In this document: in pieces, positions 47,862-56,147 of the stretch
Layout of the letters: every line of letters begins with the position of its first letter
Position numbering within the stretch: position 1 is the stretch's first letter
Assembly: GCA_039962225.1 (NCBI GenBank)
Contig: JAMPKV010000022.1
Coordinates: forward strand, 1 to 64,000
Reading direction: 5' to 3'
Length of the DNA: 64,000 nt
From: Microcoleus sp. AS-A8
Lineage (GTDB): Bacteria > Cyanobacteriota > Cyanobacteriia > Cyanobacteriales > Coleofasciculaceae
Made by a program: the position numbers and the translations under genes
Notes under the pieces: generated by a model
Told to the model about the DNA's origin: nothing
Databases searched by the model: none
The model's input: the letters and a program-made list of their open reading frames with translations, nothing else

Positions 47862-48427
47862 TTTGTCTTCTCTCCTAAGAGGGAATATTTTTATAATTCA
47901 CAACACCAAAATGCATTTCTTCTCGGTGCTGATCTATTCTATTTAGTCATTTTTTAGATAAAACAGTCATCAATCCCTAGAAATAACCTTGATTTCTATC
48001 AGTAGGAAGTTGAAAAAGTAATCCTTTTAGACTAGTGATAATTTTCTTATTTTTTTAATACTACTTAACATGTTAAGATACTCCTTCGTAACTAAAGCCA
48101 AACTCAATTCTTGAATTCCATTTTAAGCCATAGGTCAGATAGGCAAGCAAGCCCAGCCGCATTAAAATCATCTATAAAGATTATCCGTAAATAGGTTTAT
48201 CCGGTAAATTCTAGTAAATGAATAATAGACCTATTGACAAAATTGAATAACCTTCCTCACTCTCATCGCTGGTTAATCCCTCATGAGCCAGATCAAAAAG
48301 TTTCCCCTTAAACCCTTTCCTTACTCAAGAGAGGGTTTAGGAGGAAGAATTCATAATTTTTTCAACAAGTCTAATATTGAATCGTTGCTCTAGCGCTTAG
48401 ATTCGCCTGTTTCGAGACTTCAGCTTT
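47862..48427. other. Intergenic region, 566 bases
   Basis: AT-rich, containing the upstream region of the four-unit gene and the 3' side of the 247-residue gene. No terminator or small gene was recognised with confidence. Confidence 0.6.
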
Positions 48428-49171
48428 TTACTGATCTGAATTAGAACTATCAGGTTGGGTCTGATTTTGCGTTGGTTCAGATGAAGTCTCATTGCTCGTG
48501 TCTGGCTGTTCTGTAGGAGTTGTAACCGTAGGAATCTGTTTTTGGGATGGAGCCGGTGAGTCTTGATTTGTCGTGTCGGGTGGCGTCGTTGGGGAAGTAC
48601 CTCTAGAAGTGTTCGGTTGACTCAAAGGAGGATTCGGTGAGAGAGGCTGACTCTGGGATTGCCTCGGTGCTGTTTGAGGGGTGGTGTCCTGTGGAGCAGG
48701 AGCTGATGGTTGCCCAGAATTCGGAACAATAATCCTAATATCTGGCTGGCTTTGCTGAGGAGCGGTTGAAGGTTCTTGGTTGATAGGAGCGGGCGGCTGA
48801 ATTTTTTCCGTGGTTCTTTCGATAATCGTGGTTTCTCGGTTGGGTTGTTGAGGAGCGGGACGGGCAGGCACCAGCACGGGTGTAGGTGTGGGTGACTCTT
48901 CTCTTTGGTTTAGGTAGAATATGGCTCCAACGGTCAAGCCGACTAGAGATGTGAGAGCCATACCTAATAGCAAACCACGAGCCGCGCTATGTTCACTACG
49001 AACTTCCTGTTCTTGGTTTTCCAAGCTGCGTTCGCTAACGCGACCATGAACGTAACCTTCTTCATAGGAAACAGCGTCAGGATTAACCGTTTCTACAGGT
49101 GTATTTAGATGGCGTCCATTCTGTATGTTGGTGTTTGAATTTTTTGGGGTATGGTTGTGCTGATTGTTCAT
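48428..49171 (-). CDS. Single-span membrane protein with proline-rich tail
   Basis: This 247-residue protein has a conserved YEEGYVHGRVSERSLENQEQEVRSEHSAARGLLLGMALTSLVGLTVGAIFYLNQRE stretch (residues 36-90), whose hydrophobic part (about 66-87) is the only membrane span. It is followed by a long Pro/Ser/Thr/Gln-rich low-complexity tail likely in the periplasm. It is a paralogue of the next gene upstream, sharing the GYxHGxV, SAAxGLLxG and FxLxQ positions. No enzyme motif. An envelope or stress role is suggested only by location. Confidence 0.75.
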   Translation of the reverse strand: MNNQHNHTPKNSNTNIQNGRHLNTPVETVNPDAVSYEEGYVHGRVSERSLENQEQEVRSEHSAARGLLLGMALTSLVGLTVGAIFYLNQREESPTPTPVLVPARPAPQQPNRETTIIERTTEKIQPPAPINQEPSTAPQQSQPDIRIIVPNSGQPSAPAPQDTTPQTAPRQSQSQPLSPNPPLSQPNTSRGTSPTTPPDTTNQDSPAPSQKQIPTVTTPTEQPDTSNETSSEPTQNQTQPDSSNSDQ

Positions 49172-49291
49172 GGGTTTTGCTAAAAGAGATATTCAAAAGA
49201 AGACAGGAGCGTTGGCGTTCAGAATACCTTCTTCTTGCTCAGAGAAGGCATTGTGAACCAGAGGTTATATTCGGGTTGGCTTAACGAGTTC

Positions 49292-49594
49292 CTAGGGGTT
49301 TTGAGGCTGATTAGTCGCAGGAACAGGAGCTGTTTCTACATTAGTTTTTGCGGGCTGATTGCTCTGGGTGAGAAAGAAGAGTGCCCCGCCCAGACAAAAT
49401 GCGATCGCCGAGAGAGTAATGCCCGTAAGTAAGCCACCAGCAGCACTATTATTCTCACGAACAATACGGTTATCTTGCTGGATATTATGCTTATCAACTT
49501 GACCGTGAATATAACCATCACGGTAGGCCGTTTTATTCAGTCTGCCCGCACCATTATTGTGATTTTCTGGTATCTGGGTTTTATTGGGGTTCAT
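49292..49594 (-). CDS. Single-span membrane protein, short paralogue
   Basis: The frame opens at 49642, but the Met at 49594 (MNPNKTQIPENHNNGAG) is the likelier start. The 100-residue product has the same layout as its neighbour: YRDGYIHGQVDKHN, then RENNSAAGGLLTGITLSAIAFCLGGALFFLTQ (one membrane span), then a short Pro/Ala tail. The pair arose by gene duplication, and the tail of this copy is short. Function unknown. Confidence 0.7.
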   Translation of the reverse strand: MNPNKTQIPENHNNGAGRLNKTAYRDGYIHGQVDKHNIQQDNRIVRENNSAAGGLLTGITLSAIAFCLGGALFFLTQSNQPAKTNVETAPVPATNQPQNP

Positions 49595-49642
49595 CTGATT
49601 AAATTTTGTTCCTGAAGGAAATCTTTTGATAGAGCGGTACAT

Positions 49643-50088
49643 ACACCAGCTTCACTTAATCTGCTAATAAGCAGATTTTTTAATTCGTTAGTGAATATAA
49701 AATTGGAATTGTTTTGTCCTGTAAACATAAGATATCCGTTTAAAGAACAGAACTCGCTCTATCTAAAAAAAGATTCTTACCTCTATCAAAAGATTTACTT
49801 TTTGATAGCTGTCCAGAAATTTAGACAGCCTATAGTAAGAACCCGATCTTATCGTGCCCGTAGCCAGATTTATCTGATATTCAATGAGTTGCCCCGAACC
49901 AAATTACTGCCTCTAGAGCAGCCGGAGCCAAGTTTTTTAGCTGTGATACTCCAAGACGGGAAAAACTAGTGCAGCATGGCGGAAATAACTATCCAGTTGA
50001 AAAAGCTTAAAAAGCTTACTGTATAAACTTTCTTTCCTTCTGCCTCCTGTCCTCACTAAAGCTCCGGTCTTCCTTCTGCCTTCTTGTA
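49643..50088. other. Intergenic region, 446 bases, with repeat copy 1
   Basis: A plus-strand frame at 49691-49969 has no start signals and unusual composition and is not called. The segment 49966-50050 is repeat copy 1 of the pair flanking the peptidoglycan-binding gene. Confidence 0.6.
49966..50050. repeat. Direct repeat copy 1 flanking the PG-binding gene
   Basis: CTAGTGCAGCATGGCGGAAATAACTATCCAGTTGA (as positions 49966-50000), then AAAAAGCTTACTGTA and a TTCTGCCTCCTGTCC-type run. It matches 51192-51285 with scattered changes, in the same orientation. Confidence 0.8.
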
Positions 50089-51018
50089 CTAGCGCAACAG
50101 CGCTCTCCAAGTGGTAGGCCCAACTACTCCGTCTGGTGCAAGGTTGAACTTCTGTTGAGCCGCTTGAACAGCCGCTTGTGTCGCTTGTCCAAAAACCCCA
50201 TCTACTGGTTCTTTGAGAAATCCCAGAGTTTTCAGACGCTCTTGCAACTGGACAACCGCAGGGCCTTGCATCCCTTGCCGGAGAATGGGAAAAGCAACCG
50301 CAGTAGCCGACGGGTTGGCTGTAGAGGAAGAACTCGAAGGAGTTGAGGCCGGTTGGCTGCGATTGGGGCGGTTGGTTTGACGGGGTTTTGATGGCTCTTC
50401 TGGAGCTGGTTTATTAACGCGCTCGCTGGTATTCGTGGATTGAACGATAGTAGGAACCGGGAAAGATGAGGCTGGGTTATTTGAAGAGGTTGGTGAAACC
50501 CTGACCGGCGCTGGGTTATTTGAGGAGGCTGGTGAAACCCTGAGCGGCGCTGGATTCGTTGAGGGGAGTGGTGATGTCCTCACGACTGTAGGCGTACTGG
50601 GGAATAGACGATTCCAAGTTGCAGGGCCAGTGATGCCATCGGGCGTTAAACCGGCAGCTTGCTGGAACCCAGAGACAGCACTTGCCGTACTTTCTCGATA
50701 GATCCCATCCACAACATCACTGTAGTAACCCAAAAGTTTCAGCGCCGCTTGTAGTTCAGAGACGGCTGCTCCCTCGCTACCCATTCTCAGAACCGGTCGG
50801 TTAACGGGTGTATCAGCAATTAGCTGAGCAATCGTTTGCTCACCCGCTAAGCCACTACCGGCTGCAACAGGGACATTGTCCAAGCCAATCATCATTAAAC
50901 CAAGGGCGCTACCGTAAATCATCCGACGGCGGACGCTCTCAGGGTTAGCGAAACTTGGCGTTAGGCTTCTCATCATGGCACTCAACCTTCTACCAATTCG
51001 CAAGACACATACACTCAC
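50089..51018 (-). CDS. Peptidoglycan-binding protein with two PG_binding_1 domains
   Basis: This 309-residue protein has an N-terminal region with a hydrophobic stretch (IYGSALGLMMIGLDNVPVAAG, about residues 34-54) that is probably an export signal. Two peptidoglycan-binding domains lie at about 75-137 (LRMGSEGAAVSELQAALKLLGYYSDVVDGIY...GPATWNRL) and about 243-308 (LRQGMQGPAVVQLQERLKTLGFLKEPVDGVFG...GPTTWRALL). They are joined by a Pro/Ser/Asn-rich linker with a near-duplicate RVSPASSNNPAPVRVSPTSSNNPA segment. No hydrolase domain is present. A later Met at about residue 16 is an alternative start. The gene is flanked by a direct repeat. Confidence 0.88.
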   Translation of the reverse strand: MSVCVLRIGRRLSAMMRSLTPSFANPESVRRRMIYGSALGLMMIGLDNVPVAAGSGLAGEQTIAQLIADTPVNRPVLRMGSEGAAVSELQAALKLLGYYSDVVDGIYRESTASAVSGFQQAAGLTPDGITGPATWNRLFPSTPTVVRTSPLPSTNPAPLRVSPASSNNPAPVRVSPTSSNNPASSFPVPTIVQSTNTSERVNKPAPEEPSKPRQTNRPNRSQPASTPSSSSSTANPSATAVAFPILRQGMQGPAVVQLQERLKTLGFLKEPVDGVFGQATQAAVQAAQQKFNLAPDGVVGPTTWRALLR

Positions 51019-51191
51019 CCACGTAATTGCAAGCCATAGTGCCTTATCTGTGAAAGCCTGTCAAGAGCCATCCGTTTCTCGTGCCATATTGACGGGAGTG
51101 TGTTGCCAGAGGAGGCGATCGCCCTACAGTCCTTCCGGCATTCGATGGCAGGTGTTGCCCCTGTGAGGCGATCGCTCAAATTAGAAAGCTC

Positions 51192-51285
51192 CTAGTGCAG
51201 CGCGGCGGAAATAACTATCCAGTTGACAAAGGCAATAAGGCTTACTGTACAAGCAATGTTGCTTCTGCCTTCTGCCTTCTTGCAC
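51192..51285. repeat. Direct repeat copy 2 flanking the PG-binding gene
   Basis: CTAGTGCAGCGCGGCGGAAATAACTATCCAGTTGACAAAGGCAATAAGGCTTACTGTA and a pyrimidine-rich CTTCTGCCTTCTGCC tail (given here as a landmark for 51192-51280). It matches 49966-50050. Between 51019 and 51192 there are two HIP1-like sites and no gene. Confidence 0.8.
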
Positions 51286-51354
51286 CAGAGAGCAAGATGA
51301 CTCCAAACTCAACTTGCTGTAAGATTCTCGACGCGAGGGTTAGGAATAGCAATG

Positions 51355-52683
51355 TGACTTCTCCAGACGCTCACCCTAACGGGTAGAGCGCTGGCTTGCT
51401 CTTGATCGCTCTTGAGCATTCCTGGATAACCACTTATCTAGGCAAAATGCCTCCGACAGTACGGCAAGACCAGGCAGTTTCCCTTCCCCGTCGTCCACGG
51501 GTACTACGTTCTCCAGCCCACGAATTAACACCATTTGAGCCGCAGCATGGTCGCGATGAGTCTGGTATTGACACTCAGGACAACTGTGAATTCTATCCCC
51601 AAGAGTCTTAGACACAGCCGCTTGGCAATTAGGACAGGTCTGGGAAGTTACGTTGGGGTGTACTTTTTCAAAGTACACCCCACGCTTCCAACAAACCCAC
51701 TCCAACAAACTCAAGAATGCTCCAAAGGATGCGTCAACGCACTCCTTTGTGAGCATCCCTCTGTTCAATCCAACGGTGTTGAGATTTTCCGCAAAGATAG
51801 TCTGTGCTTGGTCGCAAAGCTTGTGGGCATTTTTCCAGTGAAAATATGAGCGACGATTGGCAATGTGGTGATGGAGCTTGGCTACTTCAATCTGCGCTTT
51901 TTCCCAGTTTTTAGAACGCTTCTGTTTCCTTGCGGCTCTGCGTTGCAGCACTTTCAGCCTACTTTGCAGGGACTTAAAGAACTTCGGACGTTCCACAAAA
52001 CTGCCGTCAGAAGAGGTAATGAACCGCTCCAATCCCAAGTCAATGCCAATAGCACGACCATGAACAGGTACGTCGGGAACACTGACATCCGACTGGATGG
52101 TTACAAGGACATACCATTGAGTTCCCCTGCACTTGGACAGCACGCGCACTTGTTTAACAGCGAAGCCGTCAGGAATGGGGCGATGCAGTGTGATGGGGAC
52201 AAGACCAATTTTTGGCAGTTTAATTTGATTCCCAGTTATGGGACTTTCTTTAAACTGTGGGAAGAGAAACGACTTAAACTGTCCGTACTTCTTGAATCTA
52301 GGAAACCCAAAGTCTCGCTTACGGAAATTCTCCCAGGTGTTATGCAGGCGTTTAATTACGTCTTGCAAGACCTGAGAGTGAACGTTTTTGAGTCCTGTCC
52401 ATGTTTCTTTCAGTACTGGCAGTTGACGTTTCTGTTCCATGTATCCCGGAAAGGGCACATCTGCACTGATGATGTATTCCTTCTCCAGGGAGCATCTATC
52501 AATCATGCACTTCCGACTATTCATCCAGTCTTTAAGCTCTCGCAGGGCATAGTTATAAACCCTGCGACAACTTTCCAGCCAATCAAGCATTTGCGCTTGC
52601 TGGCTGGCATCTGGATAAATTCTGTACGTGAAGTTCATAGTCAAAATGGTAGTAGTTTAGCACGGCTTGATACTTGTGCTAAA
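51355..52683 (-). mobile_element. IS200/IS605-family element 2, tnpB only
   Basis: A left-end hairpin TTTAGCAC...GTGCTAAA (52683-52656, minus) lies just upstream of tnpB. A right-end hairpin ACCC-GTTA-GGGT (51384-51373) overlaps the stop. It is followed on the minus strand by GAGCGTCTGGAGAAGTCAC (to about 51355). No tnpA is present. Boundaries are approximate. Confidence 0.7.
51376..52638 (-). CDS. tnpB: TnpB RNA-guided nuclease (IS1341 type)
   Basis: The frame opens at TTG 52644 but ATG 52638 is the likely start. This TnpB (about 420 residues) has the RuvC acids Asp202 (GIDLGLE), Glu286 (FAENL) and Asp365 (HRDHAAAQ), numbered from the TTG. The zinc ribbon is CPNC (337-340) and CPEC (355-358). 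All look intact, so the protein may be active. It differs clearly from the first TnpB in the window and belongs to another subgroup. Its guide RNA would come from its 3' end and right end, on the minus strand. Confidence 0.93.
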   Translation of the reverse strand: MNFTYRIYPDASQQAQMLDWLESCRRVYNYALRELKDWMNSRKCMIDRCSLEKEYIISADVPFPGYMEQKRQLPVLKETWTGLKNVHSQVLQDVIKRLHNTWENFRKRDFGFPRFKKYGQFKSFLFPQFKESPITGNQIKLPKIGLVPITLHRPIPDGFAVKQVRVLSKCRGTQWYVLVTIQSDVSVPDVPVHGRAIGIDLGLERFITSSDGSFVERPKFFKSLQSRLKVLQRRAARKQKRSKNWEKAQIEVAKLHHHIANRRSYFHWKNAHKLCDQAQTIFAENLNTVGLNRGMLTKECVDASFGAFLSLLEWVCWKRGVYFEKVHPNVTSQTCPNCQAAVSKTLGDRIHSCPECQYQTHRDHAAAQMVLIRGLENVVPVDDGEGKLPGLAVLSEAFCLDKWLSRNAQERSRASQRSTR

Positions 52684-52708
52684 TACCTGTTTTCCCGCTA
52701 CATTTATT

Positions 52709-52777
52709 GGTTGCCTCCGTACAATTAGGCAACCCGCAATGACTATCCCGACGCTGACCTTTCAGGTACAGCGCGGG
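52709..52777 (-). mobile_element. Solitary IS right-end remnant (two hairpins)
   Basis: On the minus strand, CCCGCGCTG-ACCT-GAA-AGGT-CAGCG-CGGG (52777-52747) forms a long hairpin with one bulged T. It is followed by ATAGTCATTGCGGGTTG and a second perfect hairpin GGTTGCCT...AGGCAACC (52734-52709). The first hairpin closely resembles the right end/guide-RNA end of a different TnpB element. No tnpB of its own precedes it here, only an M16 gene, so it is a leftover end. Confidence 0.45.
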
Positions 52778-52793
52778 GCTTCCGGCGAAAAAG

Positions 52794-54089
52794 TTAAACC
52801 ATAGGTGTTGCCAAGGGGTTAATGGCTTCAGCAGGGCCAACCAGGGATATATAAGGTTCCGTAAAGTAACGAGTCGCAACAGCTTGAGCGATTTCTGGAG
52901 TAACACTGATCACATCTTGCTGAAACTGAGTGTCAAACTCAATTCCTAACCCTAGCGTCTCATACCAACCATAGACTTGAGCCAACTGGGCATTCGTTTG
53001 TTTTCCCAGTGCATACTGACCAAGGAGTTTATTTTTGGCGGCTTGGAGTTCCTCACTAGTTAGCAAGGTCGAGCAAAGACGTTCTATTTCTTTACGTAAT
53101 CCGAGGATAGCGGTTTCCGTATTATCAGGTGCTGTGCCCATATAGACGACGAATGTGGACACCGACTTGCGCGTAGGATAAAAAGCGGAGACATCATAAG
53201 CTAAACCTCGCTTCTCCCGCAACTCAACAAATAAGCGGCTGGAAAGCCCATTACCTAGGTAAGTATTGAGCAATTTCAGCGTGGTATAGTCGCTATGGTA
53301 CATGGGTGAGGCCAGATAGCCCAGCATCACAATCGACTGCTGTGTCTCTTGCGGCGTCATGACTTGCGACGGTTGGGAGGTAAGAGACGGTAACTGTTGG
53401 GTCAGTAGGGGCGTTTCGGGCGACTGCCAATCGCCAAACACTCGCTCAACCTGAGCCACGGCTTCTTCTGGGGTCACACGACCCACGACGCTAATCACCA
53501 TATTGTCGGGTCGAAAGTGAGTTTGATGGAACAGTTCCAAGTCAGCACGACCGAGTTCAGAGACAGTGGCTTCTGTGCCCAAAATTGAGAGTGAGTAGGG
53601 ATGAGCTTGATACATCGCCTGCCGCAACTGGTCAAAGGCAATGGTGAAGGGCTGTTCTTTTTGAGACCGAATATCTTGAATGGCTAGGTACCGCTCCAGT
53701 TCTACTTCTTCTTCTGGGAAACTGGGATGTAACAACATTTGTCCCGCTAACTGTAACATCTCAGGCCAGTCGCTGGAGACGGTTTTTAGGGAGAGTAAAA
53801 AGTAATCGGTGGCTGTATCTGCACTGAGATTCGCTCCCACTGACTCGATCCGTTCGGCAATGTCTATGGCTGAGAGTTGCTCTGTGCCTTTCGTAATTAC
53901 GGCTGACAGCAGGTGAGATAGTCCTGCTTTTTCTCGCGGTTCCCACTGACTCCCCGCTCGCATAAACAGGCGTGTGGCTATAATATCTGCGGCAGAATTT
54001 TCGATGGCGAGTACAACGATGCCGTTATCGAGAACCGTGCGATGAATGAGCGGTTGTTGGGGTAAAAAGGTTACAGTTTGAGGCATTAT
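52794..54089 (-). CDS. M16 peptidase-like protein, non-catalytic subunit
   Basis: This insulinase-family fold of 431 residues, from the likely start at 54089 (MPQTVTFLPQQPL), can be extended in frame to 54176 only through a tandem repeat. The zinc motif HxxEH is degraded: the matching position reads SHLLSAVITKG (His58 but Ser-Ala instead of Glu-His), so it probably lacks activity. It retains the RLFVELREKRGLAYDVSAF R/Y-pair block typical of M16B partner subunits. It is co-directional with and about 100 bases behind the catalytic gene, and the two should form a heterodimer, as in bacterial and mitochondrial processing peptidases. Confidence 0.87.
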   Translation of the reverse strand: MMPQTVTFLPQQPLIHRTVLDNGIVVLAIENSAADIIATRLFMRAGSQWEPREKAGLSHLLSAVITKGTEQLSAIDIAERIESVGANLSADTATDYFLLSLKTVSSDWPEMLQLAGQMLLHPSFPEEEVELERYLAIQDIRSQKEQPFTIAFDQLRQAMYQAHPYSLSILGTEATVSELGRADLELFHQTHFRPDNMVISVVGRVTPEEAVAQVERVFGDWQSPETPLLTQQLPSLTSQPSQVMTPQETQQSIVMLGYLASPMYHSDYTTLKLLNTYLGNGLSSRLFVELREKRGLAYDVSAFYPTRKSVSTFVVYMGTAPDNTETAILGLRKEIERLCSTLLTSEELQAAKNKLLGQYALGKQTNAQLAQVYGWYETLGLGIEFDTQFQQDVISVTPEIAQAVATRYFTEPYISLVGPAEAINPLATPMV

Positions 54090-54160
54090 GATGTTGGTCA
54101 GGGGTTGAAAGTGAGAAGGTTGAGGATGAAAAACGAGGCTGACTCCTATCTGAAGCTTAG

Positions 54161-54190
54161 AACTTTCAACTTTCAACTTTCAACTTTCAA
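54161..54190. repeat. Tandem 7-bp repeat (AACTTTC)4
   Basis: Four perfect AACTTTC units plus a partial unit. The stop codon (TGA, minus 54189-54187) of the catalytic M16 gene lies within it. Confidence 0.9.
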
Positions 54191-55473
54191 CCCATCTCCT
54201 CTTCCGTCATGGGCTTCACAACCGTAACGGCGTAGTGATGAGGAGAAAGATATTGCTGTGCCAAGTGCATTAAGTCCGATACCGTAAACGTCTGAATCTG
54301 ATTGGGATACGTTACGGCAATATTTGCTGTGGCAATCGTGTTGTAGTAGCCATAGAGACCCGCTAACTGACTGGCTGTTTCTGTGGAGAAGGTATAGTCA
54401 TTACAGAGCAAGCGCTGGCAGCGGCTGAGTTCTCGTGGTGAAAGGGGTTCCTTCTGCAATTGAAACAGGCGATCGCATATTAGCTCTTCGACTTGTTCCA
54501 AATATTGTGGCTCTAAGCAGGCACTAATGGTAAACAAACTTGAATCCCGTTGGAGTGAGAAATTACTGCCAATGCTCAAGACTAATCGCTGCTCTTCTCG
54601 CAATTCTCGCACCAAGCGAGAAGACCGTCCATCGGCGAGGAGTACAGACAGTAAATCTAAGCCATAAGCATCCCGCAGTTGTTCTACACTCGGTCCCACC
54701 CAAGCCATCAACAAACGAGCCTGCTCTAGGCGCGGCAAATAAAGTTCCTGACGACGAACTCCTGTAATGGGAGGTTCTGCCTGTACCTCAAATGGCGGGC
54801 ACTCCATGGGGGTAGGAAAGTCTTGAAACGACTGGTTGATTAAATTCAACGCCGATTCTTGGTCAACCCCGCCGACAATCACCACCGTCATATTTTCGGG
54901 TTGGTAGTGGGTGGAGTGAAAACAGCGCATCTGATGGGGTGAGTTCATCATCAGGTGTTCTTCGGTTCCCAGAACCGAGCGCCCATAGGGATGACGCTGG
55001 TAAACGCTTTCACTCAAAGCCTGAAATCCCAACCAATCCGGATTGTCGTAACAGGCATGGATTTCTTCTAAGACCACATCCCGTTCCCGCTCAAATTCAT
55101 CCTCAGGGATAGCTGGGTGTAAGAGCAAGTCTGCCAGAGGCGGTAAGGTATCTTTTAAGTACTGAGCCGCTGTAGTGATAAAAAAGTGGGCATAATCGTG
55201 GCTAGTGGCGGCATTAGAGACACCCCCACGACTTTCAATCACCATGTCGAACACACCAGGCGCGAATCGTTCGCTGCCTTTAAAGATCATGTGTTCTAGG
55301 AAGTGTGCCATCCCAGACCATTGGTCAGGTTCCGTACTGGCACCCGCTCGTACCCAGACATCGACCACCACAACGGGTGTCGCTGGGAGGTGCTGATAGA
55401 TTACAGTCAGTCCATTCGCCAGCCTGAAGACATCAGCAGGAAATTTTGAAGCAATCAGCGGCTCAGTTAACAA
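54187..55473 (-). CDS. M16 zinc metallopeptidase, catalytic subunit
   Basis: This 428-residue insulinase-family protease has the full active site: HFLEH (57-61) in SGMAHFLEHMIFKGS, and the distal zinc-ligand Glu in the ERERDVVLEEIHACYDNPD block (about residue 137). C-terminal LVRELREEQRLVLSIGSN supplies the substrate-binding Arg. It cleaves small peptides or signal and leader sequences. The exact substrate is unknown. No signal peptide. It lies first in a two-gene operon with the inactive partner, and its stop falls in a tandem repeat. Confidence 0.93.
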   Translation of the reverse strand: MLTEPLIASKFPADVFRLANGLTVIYQHLPATPVVVVDVWVRAGASTEPDQWSGMAHFLEHMIFKGSERFAPGVFDMVIESRGGVSNAATSHDYAHFFITTAAQYLKDTLPPLADLLLHPAIPEDEFERERDVVLEEIHACYDNPDWLGFQALSESVYQRHPYGRSVLGTEEHLMMNSPHQMRCFHSTHYQPENMTVVIVGGVDQESALNLINQSFQDFPTPMECPPFEVQAEPPITGVRRQELYLPRLEQARLLMAWVGPSVEQLRDAYGLDLLSVLLADGRSSRLVRELREEQRLVLSIGSNFSLQRDSSLFTISACLEPQYLEQVEELICDRLFQLQKEPLSPRELSRCQRLLCNDYTFSTETASQLAGLYGYYNTIATANIAVTYPNQIQTFTVSDLMHLAQQYLSPHHYAVTVVKPMTEEEMG

Positions 55474-55613
55474 TTTTTCTAATCTCAGCTATCTCGGTAA
55501 TTTAAATTAGTTTATATTAATGCTTGAGCAATGCAGAAGTCCAAATGTGGTGATACCAGGACAAAATCACAGAAAGCTTCATCGGCGATCGCTACGATGG
55601 ATAGCATACCTTC

Positions 55614-55652
55614 GTGTAAAAAAACCCTCAGTCTCTTAAGACAGGAGGGTTT
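55614..55652 (-). terminator. Terminator of the candidate 6S-like RNA
   Basis: On the minus strand AAACCCTC (55652-55645) pairs with GAGGGTTT (55630-55623), with an inner GTCT/AGAC stem, and is followed by TTTTT. No protein gene lies directly upstream on that strand. Confidence 0.75.
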
Positions 55653-55655
55653 GAT

Positions 55656-55854
55656 GGATTACAGATTCCCCGAAACGCCGTTTTACCTCAGTTTATGACC
55701 TGGATTACCAGGGGGGTACCGTGGGTATCTCGTTTAAAGTTTCCGAGTACATGCTCGGTCTACTGCCACAAGACGACTTGGTTCCCTTTTTCATAAAGTC
55801 AAGATCAAAAAACACTATTGGCAGTCACCAACGTTCCAGTAGAACCTGTAACCT
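55656..55854 (-). ncRNA. Candidate 6S-like regulatory RNA, about 195 nt
   Basis: The 5' part (minus, from about 55852: GGTTACAGGTTC then TACT then GGAACG) and the 3' part (CGTTTC then GGG then GAATCTGTAATCC, to 55656) pair into a long closing helix with an internal loop. Two G-U pairs would be A-C on the plus strand, so the RNA is minus strand. Internal hairpins CCGAG/CTCGG and CCTGG/CCAGG sit inside. A TACAAT -10-like box (55864-55859) precedes the putative start and a strong terminator follows. Length and single long hairpin match 6S RNA. Identity is not proven. Confidence 0.5.
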
Positions 55855-56147
55855 ATCCATTGTAACTATTTATCCTAGAATGACCACACTAGACACGCCG
55901 CTCTTACCCCTGAAAAGTGCTAGAAACCGCGTTGGGTGTGGGAGAGTTGAGGAGGGACGTGGAGGAGAAAACGTTTCGGAATATCCCTAAAAATTGCTGA
56001 AAAGTTTCTGGCTACAATGCACGAGTGTCCGCCCTGTATTATTCACAGCAATTTTCGCTGTAAAATCGATACGACCGAGACAAGCGCCTACCCGTATTAC
56101 CCAAGTATTGTCCCCTTCTTGAACCTAACCAACTTAAACTTCACCCA

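Larger units (their letters stand above)
55474..56147. other. Intergenic region, 674 bases, containing a candidate RNA gene
   Basis: Contains the structured minus-strand transcript at 55656-55854, its terminator, and a plus-strand frame (55721-55990) that is rejected. About 190 bases remain before the MMADHC-like gene start. Confidence 0.6.

Noticed and set aside
49691-49969. Plus-strand frame of 92 codons
   Set aside because: AT-rich, no start signals and no recognisable motif. It runs into the direct repeat.
51358-51392. tRNA-like GGGTAGAGCGCTGG segment
   Set aside because: Only a short match to the D-arm style sequence. No acceptor stem, T-arm or CCA context; it is the TnpB right end.
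52679-52906. Minus-strand frame ending in LKGQRRDSHCGLPNC
   Set aside because: It is the out-of-frame translation of an IS right-end hairpin plus the end of the M16 gene, not a gene.
55721-55990. Plus-strand frame of 89 codons
   Set aside because: Overlaps the structured minus-strand RNA. Composition is not coding-like.
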